The notes under the pieces: model-generated | The model's database searches: none | Seen by the model: the letters and a program-made list of their open reading frames with translations, nothing else | Told to the model about the DNA's origin: nothing | Made by a program: the position numbers and the translations under genes | Assembly (NCBI RefSeq): GCF_030296595.1 | Contig: NZ_AP027731.1 | Span: 806,001 to 870,000, forward strand | DNA length: 64,000 nt | Source: Naasia aerilata | GTDB lineage: Bacteria; Actinomycetota; Actinomycetes; Actinomycetales; Microbacteriaceae | Direction: 5' to 3' | Shown here: positions 29,882-39,843 of the stretch, one piece after another | Numbering within the stretch: position 1 is the first letter of the stretch | How the letters are laid out: each line of letters begins with the position of its first letter

Positions 29882-30661
29882 TTACGCGCTCGCTCCTTCT
29901 GCGGCCGGCGCACCGGCGTCGCTCCTGGGTCCGCGGCCACCGCGGGGTCCGCCGTCACGGCGGTCGTCCCGGCGGTCCGGACGCTGCGACCGCTGGCTCG
30001 CCTGCTCGCGCGCCAGCTCCTTGTTGGTGATGTCGCCCTTGTAGATCCACACCTTCACGCCGATGCGGCCGAACGTCGTCTTGGCCTCGTAGAAGCCGTA
30101 GTCGATGTTGGCGCGGAGCGTGTGCAGCGGGACGCGACCCTCGCGGTAGAACTCGCTGCGGCTCATCTCCGCACCGCCGAGGCGGCCGGAGACCTGCACG
30201 CGGACGCCCTTGGCGCCGGCGCGCTGAGCGCCCTGCAGGCCCTTGCGCATCGCGCGGCGGAACGCCACACGTGCGGAGAGCTGCTCGGCGATGCCCTGCG
30301 CGACGAGCTGGGCCTCGGCCTCGGGGTTCTTGACCTCGAGGATGTTCAGCTGGATCTGCTTGCCGGTCAGCTTCTCGAGGTCGGCGCGGATGCGCTCGGC
30401 CTCGGCGCCGCGGCGGCCGATGACGATGCCGGGGCGCGCCGTGTGGATGTCCACGCGGACGCGGTCACGGGTGCGCTCGATCTCGATGCGGGCGACGCCG
30501 GCACGGTCCAGCGACGTCTTCAGCATCGACCGGATCTTGATGTCCTCGGCGACGTAGTCGCTGTACTGCTGGCCGCGCTTGGTGCTGTCCGAGAACCAGC
30601 GCGACACGTGGTCGGTGGTGATCCCGAGACGGAAACCGTACGGATTGACTTTCTGTCCCAT
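29882..30661 (-). CDS. rpsC: 30S ribosomal protein S3
   Basis: S3 lies at the mRNA entry and has helicase-related activity. [20 protein letters not shown], the KH-domain motif [16 protein letters not shown] and [20 protein letters not shown] are typical. It has 259 residues with an Arg/Asp/Gly-rich C-terminal tail from about residue 212, and is intact. Confidence 0.98.
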   Translation of the reverse strand: MGQKVNPYGFRLGITTDHVSRWFSDSTKRGQQYSDYVAEDIKIRSMLKTSLDRAGVARIEIERTRDRVRVDIHTARPGIVIGRRGAEAERIRADLEKLTGKQIQLNILEVKNPEAEAQLVAQGIAEQLSARVAFRRAMRKGLQGAQRAGAKGVRVQVSGRLGGAEMSRSEFYREGRVPLHTLRANIDYGFYEAKTTFGRIGVKVWIYKGDITNKELAREQASQRSQRPDRRDDRRDGGPRGGRGPRSDAGAPAAEGASA

Positions 30662-31067
30662 TACTTGCTCGCCTTCGCGGTGTTCTTGGACGCGCTGCCG
30701 CGGGTCGTCTGCGCGACGTCCGGAGTGGCCAGCACCACGGTGATGTGGCTGGTGCGCTTCAGGATCTGGAACGCGCGGCCCTGTGCTCGCGGCTGCATGC
30801 GCTTGAGCGTCGTGCCCTCGTCGACGAACGCCTTCGAGATCACGAGGTCCTGCTCGTCGAGGTAGGTGTTCTCGGCGTCGGCCTTGACCCGTGCGTTCGC
30901 GATCGCGGAGGCGACCAGCTTGTACACGGGCTCGCTGGCGCTCTGCGGCGCGAACTTCAGGATCGCGAGGGCCTCAGTGGCCTTCTTGCCCCGGACGAGG
31001 TCGACGACACGACGAGCCTTCTGGGGGTGACGCGGATGTGTCGCACGCGGGCGATCGACTCCACCAT
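30661..31067 (-). CDS. rplV: 50S ribosomal protein L22, frameshifted
   Basis: L22 lines the exit tunnel. The ATG at 31067 opens [15 protein letters not shown]. One base is missing in the run at 31023-31027; restored, the frame reads [20 protein letters not shown] to [17 protein letters not shown] and the beta-hairpin [18 protein letters not shown]. Corrected length is about 135 residues. It overlaps rpsC by 1 base. Confidence 0.95.
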
Positions 31068-31092
31068 TTCTTCTCCTCCTTCGCCGCCGCGA

Positions 31093-31374
31093 CTAGCGGC
31101 GACGCCCCTTCTTGTCGTCCTTCTCGTGTCCACGGAAGGTGCGGGTGGGGGCGAACTCGCCGAGCTTGTGCCCGACCATGGTCTCCGTCACGAAGACGGG
31201 GATGTGCTTGCGGCCGTCGTGCACGGCGATCGTGTGGCCGAGCATGGCCGGGATGATCATCGAGCGGCGCGACCAGGTCTTGATCACGTTCTTGCTGCCG
31301 CCTTCGTTCGCGACCTGGACCTTGCGGAGCAGGTGGTCGTCGACGAAGGGGCCCTTCTTGAGACTGCGAGGCAT
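31093..31374 (-). CDS. rpsS: 30S ribosomal protein S19
   Basis: [40 protein letters not shown] and [20 protein letters not shown] are typical of S19 in the 30S head. It has 93 residues and is intact, 12 bases after rplB and 25 before rplV. Confidence 0.98.
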   Translation of the reverse strand: MPRSLKKGPFVDDHLLRKVQVANEGGSKNVIKTWSRRSMIIPAMLGHTIAVHDGRKHIPVFVTETMVGHKLGEFAPTRTFRGHEKDDKKGRRR

Positions 31375-31386
31375 GTCCTTCTCCTA

Positions 31387-32223
<837 letters not shown>

Positions 32224-32241
32224 TCTGAGTTCCTCCCGGGC

Positions 32242-32541
32242 CTAGCCGACAGCCGTGAAGATGTCGATGGTGCCCGACTTGAGCGTGACGATGGCGCGCT
32301 TGATGTCCTTGCGCTTGCCGATGCCGAACTTGGTCCGGCGGGTCTTGCCCGAACGGTTGAGCGTGTTCACCGAGGCGACCTCGACGCGGAAGATCTTCTC
32401 GATGGCGAGCTTGATCTCGGTCTTGTTCGAGCGGGGGTCGACGATGAAGGTGTACTTGCCCTCATCGATCAGGCCGTAGCTCTTCTCGGAGACGACGGGC
32501 GCGATGATGACGTCGCGCGGGTCCTTGTTGTAGCCGCTCAC
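32242..32541 (-). CDS. rplW: 50S ribosomal protein L23
   Basis: L23 is the exit-tunnel docking site for trigger factor and [43 protein letters not shown] and [15 protein letters not shown] are typical. It has 99 residues and overlaps rplD by 4 bases. Confidence 0.97.
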   Translation of the reverse strand: MSGYNKDPRDVIIAPVVSEKSYGLIDEGKYTFIVDPRSNKTEIKLAIEKIFRVEVASVNTLNRSGKTRRTKFGIGKRKDIKRAIVTLKSGTIDIFTAVG

Positions 32542-33187
32542 GCGGTCACCTCCGCGGTGTTCTTGGTCTTCGCGGCCACGAAGGCCTCGAAGGCGGACTG
32601 CGTGAAGACGATGTCGTCGGAGACGAGCACGTCGTACGCGTTCAACTGGTCCCAGGTGAGGACGTGCAGCGACTTGAGGTTGCGCACGCTCTTCCAGGCG
32701 GTCTCGTCCGCGCGGTCGAGGACCACGAGGACGTTCTTGCCGGGGGCGACGCGGGCGAGCAGCTCGGCCGCGGCCTTCGTCGAGGGGCTCTCACCGGCGG
32801 CGAGGGCGTCGACGACCTGGAGCCGGCCACCGCGGGCGCGGTCCGACAGGGCGCCGAGGAGCGCCGCGGCGATCATCTTCTTGGGGTGCGCTGCGAGTAG
32901 TCGCGGGGCACGGGACCGTGGACGACGCCACCGCCGCGGTGCTGCGGCATGCGGACGGAGCCCTGACGGGCGCGGCCGGTGCCCTTCTGCTTGAAGGGCT
33001 TGACGCCGGAGCCGGAGACCTCGCCGCGGTTCTTCGCCTTGTGCGTGCCCTGACGGGCGGCGGCGAGCTGGGCGACGACCACCTGGTGAAGCAGCGGCAC
33101 GTTGGTCTGCACGTCGAAGATCTCGGCGGGCAGGTCGACCGTGCCGGCCGTGGTGCCGCCGGCGGTCTGGATGTCGAGCGAAGCCAT
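32538..33187 (-). CDS. rplD: 50S ribosomal protein L4, frameshifted
   Basis: L4 reaches into the exit tunnel and autoregulates the S10 operon in E. coli. The N-terminal part includes [20 protein letters not shown] and [20 protein letters not shown]. One base is missing in the C run at 32883-32886; restored, SQRTPKK joins [14 protein letters not shown] and continues to the C-terminus [20 protein letters not shown]. Corrected length is about 216 residues. Confidence 0.96.
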
Positions 33188-33192
33188 GATGC

Positions 33193-33846
33193 TCAGGCTC
33201 CCTTCACAGCGTTGCGGACGAAGACGAGGCGGCCGCGCGCACCGGGGACGGCGCCCTTGACGAGCAGCAGACCCTTCTCGGCGTCGACGGCCTGGACCTG
33301 GAGGTTCAGCACGGTGGTGCGGTCGCCGCCCATCCGGCCCGCCATGCGCATCCCCTTGAAGACGCGGCTGGGGGTGGAGGAGGCGCCGATGGAGCCCGGC
33401 TTGCGGTGGTTGCGGTGCGAACCGTGGGACGCCGAGACGCCCTTGAAGTTGTGCCGCTTCATGACGCCCGCGAAGCCCTTGCCCTTGCTGGTGCCGACGA
33501 CGTCGACCTTCGCGCCGGCCTCGAACACGTCGACCGCGATCTCCTGGCCGAGCGTGTACTCGGCGGCGTCAGCGGTGCGGACCTCGGTGAGGTGGCGGCG
33601 GGGCGTGACGCCCGCCTTGTCGAAGTGGCCGGAAGCCGGCTTGTTCGCCTTGCGGGGGTCGATCTGGCCGTACGCGATCTGGACGGCGGCGTAGCCGTCG
33701 ACGTCGGGCGTGCGGATCTGGGTCACGACGTTCGGGGTGATCTGGATCACGGTGACGGGCACGAGCTTGCCCTGGTCGTTCCAGACCTGGGTCATCCCGA
33801 GCTTCGTGCCGAGCAGACCCTTGAAAGTCCTGGTGGCGGTAGTCAT
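33193..33846 (-). CDS. rplC: 50S ribosomal protein L3
   Basis: L3 is an early 50S assembly protein near the peptidyl transferase centre. [39 protein letters not shown] and [20 protein letters not shown] are typical. It has 217 residues, intact, 26 bases after rpsJ. Confidence 0.98.
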   Translation of the reverse strand: MTTATRTFKGLLGTKLGMTQVWNDQGKLVPVTVIQITPNVVTQIRTPDVDGYAAVQIAYGQIDPRKANKPASGHFDKAGVTPRRHLTEVRTADAAEYTLGQEIAVDVFEAGAKVDVVGTSKGKGFAGVMKRHNFKGVSASHGSHRNHRKPGSIGASSTPSRVFKGMRMAGRMGGDRTTVLNLQVQAVDAEKGLLLVKGAVPGARGRLVFVRNAVKGA

Positions 33847-33872
33847 GCGATTCCTCAGTGCTTCGCTCTTGG

Positions 33873-34181
33873 TCAGAGCTTGATCTCGATGTTGACGTCG
33901 GCGGGGAGGTCGAGGCGCATGAGCGAGTCGACCGCCTTCGGCGTCGGGTCGATGATGTCGATGAGACGCTTGTGGGTGCGCATCTCGAAGTGCTCGCGGC
34001 TGTCCTTGTACTTGTGCGGCGAGCGGATCACGACGACCACGTTCTTCTCCGTGGGCAGCGGGACCGGTCCGACGACGCTGGCGCCCGCACGGGTCACGGT
34101 GTCGACGATCTTGCGCGCCGAGGTGTCGATGACCTCGTGGTCATACGACTTGAGTCGGATGCGGATCTTCTGTCCGGCCAT
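33873..34181 (-). CDS. rpsJ: 30S ribosomal protein S10
   Basis: S10 (NusE) is the first gene of the S10 cluster and also joins antitermination complexes. [40 protein letters not shown] and [19 protein letters not shown] are typical. It has 102 residues. In related genomes tuf normally lies just upstream; here 21 kb of accessory genes intervene. Confidence 0.98.
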   Translation of the reverse strand: MAGQKIRIRLKSYDHEVIDTSARKIVDTVTRAGASVVGPVPLPTEKNVVVVIRSPHKYKDSREHFEMRTHKRLIDIIDPTPKAVDSLMRLDLPADVNIEIKL

Positions 34182-34602
34182 CTGTCACTCGCTCTCTTTC
34201 GTTGCTTCGCGAAACCTGCTGGTCCGCGCTGTCGCTCGTTCATGACCTGGGTCACGACGCCGCTCGTCCGGATCTTCCGATCCGATGGGCCCTGCGCTCC
34301 GCTCTCGCGGCACACAGGAGGACTCGCAGCACTGTTCTTCTGTCAATGAGCCGTTCGCACCCGGTTCCGCGCGCACGCGGACGCGCACGGCAGTTTCAGG
34401 TGGTGGTGGCTTGCACATCCGGGGCCGCACACGGCGGCGGGAGTGCTGTTCTCCTGCCCGCGGCCTAGCCCTGATCCCTGAGGGAAGCTATGCACTGCCT
34501 GGCAGTGATCCGGGCCGCGCGCCTCGCACAGCGGCCTGGAATGTGGAACTAGAAGAGTTTGCCATACCCCTCCACACCCTGCAACCCGGGCGTGTCGCGC
34601 GG
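34182..34602 (-). promoter_or_regulatory. S10 operon leader/promoter region
   Basis: These 421 bases upstream of rpsJ have no convincing gene: the short open frames lack a ribosome site and resemble nothing. A 15-bp palindrome, CACTGCC-T-GGCAGTG, lies at 34493-34507 and could be an operator. The region must hold the S10 cluster promoter, since everything upstream belongs to the accessory block, but no hexamers are clear enough to name. Confidence 0.4.
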
Positions 34603-34623
34603 GGGCGCGGCTCCGGCCTCTCC

Positions 34624-34700
34624 GCCGAGCGCGGGCCGCAACGACGAGCGCGGGCCGTGTACGGGGCGCGCTCGTCGGCACGGGGCGCGCTCGGCGGGCG
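34624..34700. repeat. 19-bp-phased inverted repeat array, left copy (2 forward + 2 inverted units)
   Basis: GAGCGCGG cores at 34627 and 34646 (19 bases apart) are followed by inverted CGCGCTC cores at 34667 and 34686 (19 apart). Together they can form a long hairpin centred near 34660. The family is the same as at 49960-50790 and 51832-52017. It lies at the left edge of the accessory block, 18 bases past the 3' end of the gene at 34718. Confidence 0.8.
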
Positions 34701-34717
34701 ACAGGCAGGCGGCGCCG

Positions 34718-35131
34718 TCAGGCGTGGGGGAAGCCGTTGCGCTCCGCGTCGTCCTCGTCGGCCACAGGAGCTCCCGTGCTGTCCAGGTAGTCCACGTGCG
34801 GGTGGTCGCTGAATCCCTCCTCGGCCTGAGCGGGGACCACGAACTGCCCGTCGATGGTGTCCACCACGACCGGCTCGAGTCCCACCGAATCGCCGGTGTC
34901 CTCGGGCGACGGGGACTGCGCCACAGGGGCGCCCGTCGTGTCGAGGATGAGGACGTGCCGCTCGGCGTGGGCCTCGTCCGCGACCTCCCCCGGCATGAAG
35001 AACTGCCCGTCGATGGTGTCGACCTCGACCGTCTCCAGATGCTTCCGCGTGCGCCCGATCGGGTCGGACGGCGCCGACTGCTCGGGAGCGTCGGCCTCCG
35101 CGCGCGCAGGCCGCTCCGGCTGCTCACTCAT
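34718..35131 (-). CDS. Small acidic protein with two internal repeats, function unknown
   Basis: This 137-residue protein matches no family I recognise. It has two imperfect repeats: residues 35-72 and 88-124, each with VDTIDGQF, a hydrophobic pair and proline, a histidine-rich spacer, then LDTTGAPVA or LDSTGAPVA. The rest is acidic and Ala/Pro-rich. No signal peptide or membrane segment is seen. It starts 48 bases after the LeuD-like gene and ends beside a 19-bp repeat array, so it may be the last gene of the catabolic operon or an independent gene. Confidence 0.7.
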   Translation of the reverse strand: MSEQPERPARAEADAPEQSAPSDPIGRTRKHLETVEVDTIDGQFFMPGEVADEAHAERHVLILDTTGAPVAQSPSPEDTGDSVGLEPVVVDTIDGQFVVPAQAEEGFSDHPHVDYLDSTGAPVADEDDAERNGFPHA

Positions 35132-35179
35132 GCAAACTCCTTCTCGAGTCGTGCGTTCTCGCCGCGTTGCCGAAGCGGA

Positions 35180-35704
35180 TCAGGTGTTCGCGGTCGACGC
35201 CCAGTCGGGGTCGCTCTGCGTCAGGTTGATCAGGCCGCCGGCCGCGAGCATCCGGAGGAGGAACGGCGACGCCGGCGCCACGTGGCGCTCCACTCCGGAC
35301 GTCTCGTTGCGGAAGAAGCCCTGCGCGATGTCGACCACCAGGTGGTCGCCGTCCTCGACGATGTCCGTGGCGTCGGGGATCTCCAGCGACGGCAGGCCGA
35401 TCTCGAAGCAGTTGCGGAAGAAGGTGCGCGAGAAGGCGTTCGAGACGACGCAGCCGATGCCGGTCGCCTTGAGGGCCTTCGCCGCGATCGCCCGCCCCGA
35501 CGACTGCCCGAAGTGGTGCCCGGCCACGACGATGTCCCCGGGCTGCACCTCCAGCGGGAAGCGCGGGTTGTAGTCCTCGAGCACGTGCTTGACGATCTCG
35601 TCCATCGGATCGAACACGTAGCGCGATTTGACGAGGGCGTCGGTGGGGATGTTGGCAGGGAACTTCCAACAGCGCCCCTCGTAGCGGGGAACCAGCTCGC
35701 CCAT
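35180..35704 (-). CDS. Aconitase/LeuD-like small subunit, divergent copy
   Basis: This 174-residue swivel-domain protein belongs to the isopropylmalate dehydratase small-subunit family. The substrate loop is VAGHHFGQSSGRAIAAKAL, where ordinary family members have a form like GRNFGCGSAREQA (as in 38252-38767), so it is altered. FSRTFFRNCFEIGLPSLEIP is typical. It follows the cysteine-free large subunit (35706-36970) by 1 base and probably forms a dimer with it. The substrate is unknown; leucine biosynthesis is unlikely because no leuA or leuB is nearby. Confidence 0.85.
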   Translation of the reverse strand: MGELVPRYEGRCWKFPANIPTDALVKSRYVFDPMDEIVKHVLEDYNPRFPLEVQPGDIVVAGHHFGQSSGRAIAAKALKATGIGCVVSNAFSRTFFRNCFEIGLPSLEIPDATDIVEDGDHLVVDIAQGFFRNETSGVERHVAPASPFLLRMLAAGGLINLTQSDPDWASTANT

Positions 35705-35705
35705 C

Positions 35706-36970
35706 TCAGGCCTCCTTGTCGGCGTAGGGGCGGGGATCGGCGATCGCGCCCTCGAGAGCGGAGGCGGCGACGGTCAGCGCGGAGGCGAGGTACATGGATG
35801 CCTTCGTGCTGCCGTTCCGGCCGGGGAAGTTGCGCGAGTGGGTCGAGATCATCGCCTCCCCTCCGACATGGCGCCCATGTTCGCCGTCTGATTGGAGCCG
35901 GTGCTCGGCGGGAACCAGGTGCCGCCGGCCTCGTGCAGGTCCGCGACGAGCCCGAGCTCCAGGGCCTGGCGGAACACCTCGCGGCTGCCGGGCACGAGAT
36001 TGAGCTTCACGTCGGGGTGGATCCTGCGTCCGCGGAGCACCCGGGCCGCGAGCAGGAAGTCCTCGAGCCGCCCGCCGCCGTGGCCGCCGAGCTCCGCCCA
36101 CTGGAGCGGGGTGCCGACCAGCTCGTCGACGGGATGCACATTCCCGACGGTGGGCGGCGCGGCGACCGTGGGCGGCACCACGCCGACGTCGAAGCGCCGC
36201 ACGTCCTCGACGGGGTCACCGTCGCCGTTGAGCAGGAGGTCGAGCCTTCCGCCCGGCAGCGCCTCGATGAACTCGCGCGTCACGTCGTCCGGCTCCACGT
36301 AGCCGCACTTCGCGCCGAGGTCGACGCAGAGCACCGGGAAGAGCCAGCGGTCCCAGATCCCCAGCGAGGTGATGAAGGGACCCGTGAACTCGAGCGCCTT
36401 GTAGATGACCGACCCCTCGCCGAGCTGGCCGACCAGCCAGAGCGCGACATCGCGGGGCGTGGTGCCGGGCTGCAGCTCCCCCGTGAGCTCGATCTGGATG
36501 AGCTCCGGGACGCGGAACCACGCCTTGCCGAACGGCATGACCGTGCCGGCGTGCGAGTCGTTCCCCAGTGCGACGGCGAAGGCGCCGACCGCGCCGTGCA
36601 CGGGGGTGTGGCTGTCCGAGCCGACGACGATTTGCCCGGGCAGCGCGAGCCCGTTCTGCATGAGCACGTTGTGGATGTTGCCGCTGCCGCAGTCGAACAG
36701 CTGGGTTCCCCGCTTCTTCGTCCAGGCGCGGTTCCGGTTGAGGACGTCGGCCTGCTGCTCCGTCGGTGGCGAGAAGTGGTGGTCGAAGACGGTCACCACC
36801 CGGTCGGGGTATGGCAGGTCCTTGCCGATCCGCTCGTCGTACACCTTGCCGGTGAGGTACGCGCTCAGATCGTGCATGACGAGGCGGTCGACGTTCGCGA
36901 CCACGACGTCACCGGCCTTCACCGACTCCTGGCCGCTCGCGCGCGCCAGGATCTTCTCGACGAGATTCAA
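35706..36970 (-). CDS. Aconitase-superfamily large subunit lacking Fe-S cysteines, frameshifted
   Basis: This LeuC-like protein keeps the fold signatures [20 protein letters not shown] and SRNFPGRNG. All three cluster cysteines are missing: where its neighbour has FIGSCANAK this has ELGGHGGGR (histidine at the cysteine position), and where the neighbour has NPGCGACAG it has [10 protein letters not shown] [4Fe-4S] cluster of the aconitase type therefore cannot form. The start is taken as TTG at 36970 ([17 protein letters not shown]) after GAGGGG. One base is missing at 35858-35861; corrected length is about 421 residues. It is either a non-Fe-S lyase or a regulatory paralogue. Confidence 0.82.
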
Positions 36971-36983
36971 TTCCGGCCGCCCC

Positions 36984-38252
36984 TCAGACCGGCGCGAGCA
37001 CGCGGCTCGGATCGGTGATGACTCCCGTGATGGCGGAGGCCGCCGCGACCGCAGGACTCGACAGGTAGATGCTCGACTCGTAGCTGCCCATCCGCCCGCG
37101 GAAGTTCCGGTTGGCCGTCGAGAGCGTGACCTCTCCGTCGGCCATCGCGCCGCCGCTGCCCGCGCACGCACCGCACCCGGGGTTCGTGATCAGCGCGCCG
37201 GCCTGGATGAGCGTCGTGACGATCCCGTCCGCGGCGGCCTTCGCCATGATGTCCGCCGAGGCCGGCGTGACGACGAGACGGACGCCGTCCGCGATCCGGT
37301 TGCCCTTGAGGTAGCGGGCCGCGATCGCGAGGTCGTCGTACTTCGCATTGGCGCACGATCCGATGAACACCTGGTCGACCTTGGTGCCCACGACCTGGCT
37401 GATCGGGACGACGTTGTCGACGTTGTGCGGAACCGCGATCTGCGGCTCGAGGGCGGTGCCGTCGAGCTCGATCACCCGGTCGAAGACCGCGTCAGGGTCG
37501 GAGACCAGCGGCTCCACGGTGTCGAGGTCGACGCCGTGCTCGGCCAGGTAGCGCATGGTCTCGGCGTCCGGCGGAACGAAGGCGTTCTTCGCCCCGGCCT
37601 CCATCGCGAGGTTGCAGAGCGTCATCCGCTCCGACGTGGAGAGCGACTCCACCCAGGATCCGTGGAACTCGACCGAGTAGTAGGTCGCTCCGTCGGCGGT
37701 GAGGTCGCCGATGAGCTTGAGCATGACGTCCTTGGGGTAGACACCTTCCGGCAGCGGCCCCTGCACGATGACCTTCATCGACTGGGGAACCTTCATCCAG
37801 AGCTTCCCGGTGACCCAGGCCGCGGTGATCTCGCTGAAGCCGACCCCGGTGCCGAGGGCGCCGAGGGCGCCGTAGATGGTCGAGTGCGAGTCGGTGCCGA
37901 TGATGAGGTCGCCCGGCTTGACCAGCCCGTGCTCCATGAGCACGACGTGGGCGATGCCGGCGTTGACGTCGAAGAAGTGCTTGATGCCCATCTTGTCCCG
38001 GAACTCCCGCGAGAGGCGGTGATCGCCCGCGATCTTCGAGGTCTGCGCCGGCGAGATGTGGTCCATGACCATGGCGATCCGGTCCTTGTCGAAGAGCTCG
38101 GGCTCTCCCATGCGCTCCCACGTCTTGATGCAGCGCCAGGTCGCCGTGTGGCTCATGTAGAGCGCCGGATAGGCGTCCACGATCTGCCCCGGAACCAGGC
38201 CGGTCACGCCCGATGCGCGCTCCAGCGCCTTGACGGCGAAAGTCTTGCCCAT
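36984..38252 (-). CDS. Aconitase/LeuC-type hydro-lyase large subunit, Fe-S form
   Basis: This 422-residue protein has the [4Fe-4S] ligands in FIGSCANAK and NPGCGACAG, and the active-site loops LIIGTDSHSTIYGALGALG and STANRNFRGRMGS. Its family dehydrates or isomerizes hydroxy-diacids (isopropylmalate, homocitrate, 2,3-dimethylmalate). It starts at the stop of its small subunit (38252-38767). Lack of other leucine genes and the MarR/ABC/hydrolase setting suggest a catabolic 2-hydroxy acid dehydratase, exact substrate unknown. Confidence 0.88.
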   Translation of the reverse strand: MGKTFAVKALERASGVTGLVPGQIVDAYPALYMSHTATWRCIKTWERMGEPELFDKDRIAMVMDHISPAQTSKIAGDHRLSREFRDKMGIKHFFDVNAGIAHVVLMEHGLVKPGDLIIGTDSHSTIYGALGALGTGVGFSEITAAWVTGKLWMKVPQSMKVIVQGPLPEGVYPKDVMLKLIGDLTADGATYYSVEFHGSWVESLSTSERMTLCNLAMEAGAKNAFVPPDAETMRYLAEHGVDLDTVEPLVSDPDAVFDRVIELDGTALEPQIAVPHNVDNVVPISQVVGTKVDQVFIGSCANAKYDDLAIAARYLKGNRIADGVRLVVTPASADIMAKAAADGIVTTLIQAGALITNPGCGACAGSGGAMADGEVTLSTANRNFRGRMGSYESSIYLSSPAVAAASAITGVITDPSRVLAPV

Positions 38253-38767
38253 CAGTTCTTCTCCTTAGCGAACTTCTTCATGAGGTGCTCGATCAGTCCG
38301 CCGGCCTCGAGGATCTCCTGGAGCACCGGCGGGAAGGGCGCGAAGGGGTACGACTGGTCGCCGACGGTCACGAGTCCCGCCGCGTAGTCGACCCAGACGT
38401 CGTCGCCCTCCTGGATCGCGTCGACCGCCGCGGGGCACTCGACGGCGACCAGGCCGGTGTTGATGGCGTTGCGGAAGAACACCCTGGAGTAGGAGCGTGC
38501 GACGACGGCCTTCACCCCGACCCCGATGAGGCAGGTGGCCGCCTGCTCGCGCGCGCTGCCGCACCCGAAGTTGCGGCCGCCCACGACGACCGGGCTCTGG
38601 GCCAGCTTGGCCTGCACGTCCGGGCCCAGCGGCTCGAAGGCGTGCGAGCCGAGCTCGACAGGATCGATGCTGATCAGGTACCGGCCCGGGATGATGACGT
38701 CGGTGTTGACGTCGTCGCCGAAGACGATGCTCCGGCCGCCGAGCCTCTCGTTGAGTGTGGTGCTCAT
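38252..38767 (-). CDS. Aconitase/LeuD-type hydro-lyase small subunit
   Basis: This 171-residue swivel-domain partner of the Fe-S large subunit opens at the ATG at 38767 (MSTTLNERLGGRSIVFGDDV). NTDVIIPGRYL, VGGRNFGCGSAREQAATCL and SRVFFRNAINTGLVAVECP are typical. Its start overlaps the upstream cyclodeaminase-like gene by 4 bases, and its stop overlaps the large subunit start, so complex members are made in step. Confidence 0.88.
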   Translation of the reverse strand: MSTTLNERLGGRSIVFGDDVNTDVIIPGRYLISIDPVELGSHAFEPLGPDVQAKLAQSPVVVGGRNFGCGSAREQAATCLIGVGVKAVVARSYSRVFFRNAINTGLVAVECPAAVDAIQEGDDVWVDYAAGLVTVGDQSYPFAPFPPVLQEILEAGGLIEHLMKKFAKEKN

Positions 38768-39843
38768 GGTGTGGTGTCCTCCGTGAACCAGTCCGTGGGG
38801 ATGACGTGCCCGAGGTCGCGCTCCTCGGCGAGCTCGAGGATCCGAGCTCCGACGGCTGCGAACTGGATGCCCATTCCCGTGTTGTTGGCGAAGATCGTGA
38901 TGTCGTCGCGGTTCTTGCGTGCCGGAGCGGGGTCGACCAGGATCTGCCCCAGCTCCTGGATGTCGTCCCACTGCTTGAGCCCGCGCTCCACGGGACCGAG
39001 GATGTCGAACTGGCTGTCGTGGTGGACCTGCTCCCGCGAGAAGACGACGATCCGATCCGCACGATCGAACGTCGTGTCGTCGAGCTCGCGCCGCGTGGCG
39101 GTGCCGTCCGGGCTCGTGATGCAGCTGACGTGCGTGCCCGGTTCGATCCACTCGCCCTCGAAGACGGGATCCATCGCCGCCGTCGCCGCCGTGATGATGC
39201 GGCAGCCTTCCACCGCGTCCTTCGGGTGGTCGACCGCGAGAACGCGCTTGCCCGTCCTGTCGCTCCACTCCGCGGCGAACGCCTCCCGGCGCTCCTTGGT
39301 GGGGCTGAACACCCGGATCTCCTCGATCCCCGGGCGGACCAGGAGCAGCGTCTCGAGGTGCGCGGCCGCCTGCCAGCCGGCGCCGAACATCCCGGCCACC
39401 GTGACGTCCGGGTTGCTCATCTCGCGGATGCCGAGAGCCGTCGTCGCGCCCACGCGGTACTTCTGGATCACCGAGTCGTGGATGATCGCAAGCGGCGCGA
39501 GCTCGGTGAGGCTGAACAGGGTGACGAGGCCGACGTACCGGCCGCCCGGCGCCACGGGCAGCAGGCGACGGCGCTTCTCCCCTGTCGGCAGAGTCTCGAC
39601 CCCGACCATGTCGGACGTGATCCGGGTGCCCCAGACGCCGCTCGAGATGTTGCCGCCCTCCTGGGACTTGAAGCGGAACCGGAAGCCCGGGTACCGCTCG
39701 TCCTCCACCGGGAAGTAGGTGTGGTTGCGCGGGCGGTTGTGCCCGCGGTTCTCGGCCAGCTCGCGATACGCGACCTCCAGCACGTCGATGACGTCCTGGG
39801 CGCTCAGCAGCTGCTCGACGTCCGCATTCGAGAGGACTCTCAT
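38764..39843 (-). CDS. Ornithine cyclodeaminase / mu-crystallin family protein
   Basis: This 359-residue protein has the NAD(P)-binding motif GMFGAGWQAAAHLETLL and the family loop KYRVGATTALGIREM. Relatives include ornithine cyclodeaminase, ketimine reductases, alanine dehydrogenase and EutC of ectoine breakdown, all acting on amino or imino acids. Here it could reduce or hydrolyse an imine made from the transported compound. The ATG at 39843 overlaps the previous gene by 4 bases. Confidence 0.85.
   Translation of the reverse strand: MRVLSNADVEQLLSAQDVIDVLEVAYRELAENRGHNRPRNHTYFPVEDERYPGFRFRFKSQEGGNISSGVWGTRITSDMVGVETLPTGEKRRRLLPVAPGGRYVGLVTLFSLTELAPLAIIHDSVIQKYRVGATTALGIREMSNPDVTVAGMFGAGWQAAAHLETLLLVRPGIEEIRVFSPTKERREAFAAEWSDRTGKRVLAVDHPKDAVEGCRIITAATAAMDPVFEGEWIEPGTHVSCITSPDGTATRRELDDTTFDRADRIVVFSREQVHHDSQFDILGPVERGLKQWDDIQELGQILVDPAPARKNRDDITIFANNTGMGIQFAAVGARILELAEERDLGHVIPTDWFTEDTTP

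Noticed and set aside
35180-38767. Leucine biosynthesis leuCD
   Set aside because: There are two divergent pairs, one without Fe-S cysteines, with no leuA or leuB, inside a MarR-controlled transport and catabolic operon.
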